Below are positions 4,390 to 5,248 of a DNA stretch of 5,248 bases, piece by piece (within the stretch, counting starts at the first letter, position 1; every line of letters starts with the position of its first letter). Position numbers and translations under genes: made by a program. Origin of the DNA: Alphaproteobacteria bacterium (GTDB lineage Bacteria > Pseudomonadota > Alphaproteobacteria > Rhizobiales > Rhizobiaceae); assembly GCA_017308345.1 (NCBI GenBank), contig JAFKFE010001131.1, forward strand, positions 1-5,248. The letters are read 5' to 3'. The notes under the pieces are model-generated. The model worked only from the letters and a program-made list of their open reading frames with translations. It had not been told where the DNA came from and made no database searches.

Positions 4390-5248
4390 CCGGCCGCCGC
4401 CATTTCGAAGCCCTGGACAAGATGGTCCGTATCCTCCGGCCTTTCGAATTCGATGCTGGTGCGCAAATGGTCCGCGGGAGAGAAGCCGGGATCGTTTTTG
4501 CGGATGCGCATCACGCATTGTCGCGCGGCGGTCAGATCACCGCACCGCGCCAGGGCAGCGGCAAGTGTCGACCAGCGCTCCGGCCCGTAGGGCAGGCGCT
4601 GGAACGCCATCGCGGAACGACGATAGTCCCGCGCCGCGTAAAGGGCGATGCCCCGATCGTAGTGGTACCATTCGGCATGCAGGGGATTTGCCGCGATTGC
4701 CCTGTCCATGAGCTCCAGCCCGTCATGCGGTCTTCCCCGCAGGGACAGGATGTAGCCCATTTGCAGAGTGGTGTCGGCATCGTAGGGATTGATGTCGAGC
4801 GCGCGCCGCATGTGGTGCTCGGCCGCCTCATGGTCGCGGCCGGCCAACCGTGTGAGGGCCATGATGCGATGGCATCGAGGTTCCTCCGGCGCCAGCAGCA
4901 GGCCGAGTGAAGCGCCTTCGATGCAATTTGCGATCAAATGGTCCGGGGCGCTTCCGAAATCGGCGTCGGCGAGTTCGACCAGAGCCAGATAGGCATGGGC
5001 AAGTCCATAGTCGGGGTCGCGCGAGATCGCCGCCTTCAGCAGTTCCATGGCTTCCGCATTGCTGCGCGGGCCGTAGCCCCGGAAACGGGCGATCGCCCGC
5101 ATGGCCAGTTCGTAGGCGGCAAGGTCCTGCGTCGGCTTGCCGGCCGAGCGCCGCAACGTTGCGGTCTCAAGGTTCGAAACCAGCCTGTTCACGACCCTGC
5201 GGGCGATCTCGTCCTGGACCGAAAAAAGGTCTGGCCCCGTCGCCGAAT
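4380..5248 (-). CDS. TPR protein, C-terminal part of a cyclase/CadC-like TolB-TPR regulator; cut by the right edge
   Basis: The minus-strand frame is open from the right edge to TGA at 4382-4380, giving 288 visible residues; the N-terminus lies outside. A GTG at 5192 could be read as a start, but the frame continues upstream with TGPDLFSVQDEIARRVVNRL (visible residues 3-22). This is the junction that follows the TolB-like domain in a large family of proteins with an N-terminal adenylate/guanylate cyclase or winged-helix domain. Tetratricopeptide repeats follow, at about 62-95, 121-154 (EAAEHHMRRALDINPYDAD), 155-188 (GLELMDRAIAANP) and 190-252. The end, FERPEDTDHLVQGF (267-280), is also typical of the family. 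The role is probably signalling or transcription control through protein-protein contact; which effector domain it carries cannot be seen. It is convergent with dmeF, and nothing suggests a shared role. Confidence 0.87.
   Translation of the reverse strand, partial: SATGPDLFSVQDEIARRVVNRLVSNLETATLRRSAGKPTQDLAAYELAMRAIARFRGYGPRSNAEAMELLKAAISRDPDYGLAHAYLALVELADADFGSAPDHLIANCIEGASLGLLLAPEEPRCHRIMALTRLAGRDHEAAEHHMRRALDINPYDADTTLQMGYILSLRGRPHDGLELMDRAIAANPLHAEWYHYDRGIALYAARDYRRSAMAFQRLPYGPERWSTLAAALARCGDLTAARQCVMRIRKNDPGFSPADHLRTSIEFERPEDTDHLVQGFEMAAAGCS

Noticed and set aside
5190..5192. GTG as the start of the TPR protein
   Set aside because: The frame stays open to the window edge and the upstream residues (FSVQDEIARR) are a conserved part of the family, so the gene is simply cut by the window.

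Overview
The window is GC-rich, densely coded DNA. It reads like an alphaproteobacterial chromosome or chromid, most likely from the Rhizobiales (Rhizobium, Mesorhizobium, Ensifer or Agrobacterium type). This rests on the GC-rich codon use, the cupin-type AraC regulator divergent from an SDR, the dmeR-dmeF metal-efflux pair, and a TPR regulator of a type expanded in rhizobia. No phage, transposon, CRISPR or RNA gene is visible. I name the organism group by inference only.

Left part (1-2259): a GNAT N-acetyltransferase on the minus strand runs off the left edge. It is preceded by a candidate sigma-70 promoter of its own. Upstream of it, also on the minus strand, lies a short-chain dehydrogenase/reductase whose usual catalytic tyrosine codon reads as serine. 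An AraC-family regulator with an N-terminal cupin domain is transcribed away from the SDR. The 101-bp gap between them carries three AGTCC boxes, two of them direct repeats 21 bp apart, around a perfect TTGACA hexamer. The AraC protein probably controls the SDR and itself.

Middle (2253-4231): a 71-codon hypothetical gene on the minus strand overlaps the araC end by 7 bp. Next comes a two-gene operon for divalent metal efflux. A CsoR/RcnR-family repressor (DmeR-like) is followed 8 nt later by a cation diffusion facilitator (DmeF-like) with His-rich termini. A palindromic operator with a G-tract core lies directly before the repressor gene and covers its ribosome binding site. When Co(II) or Ni(II) rises, the repressor should leave the operator and both genes be expressed.

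Right part (4232-5248): a 148-bp convergent gap is packed with inverted repeats. A TPR protein then runs on the minus strand off the right edge. It is the C-terminal part of a protein of the adenylate-cyclase/CadC-like, TolB-like-domain plus TPR type.

I see no clearly new multi-gene system. The points most worth a second look are the Tyr-to-Ser change in the SDR, the roughly 115-residue His-flanked extension on the metal transporter, the operator/RBS overlap in front of dmeR, and a possibly leaderless araC transcript with AraC-like half-sites.
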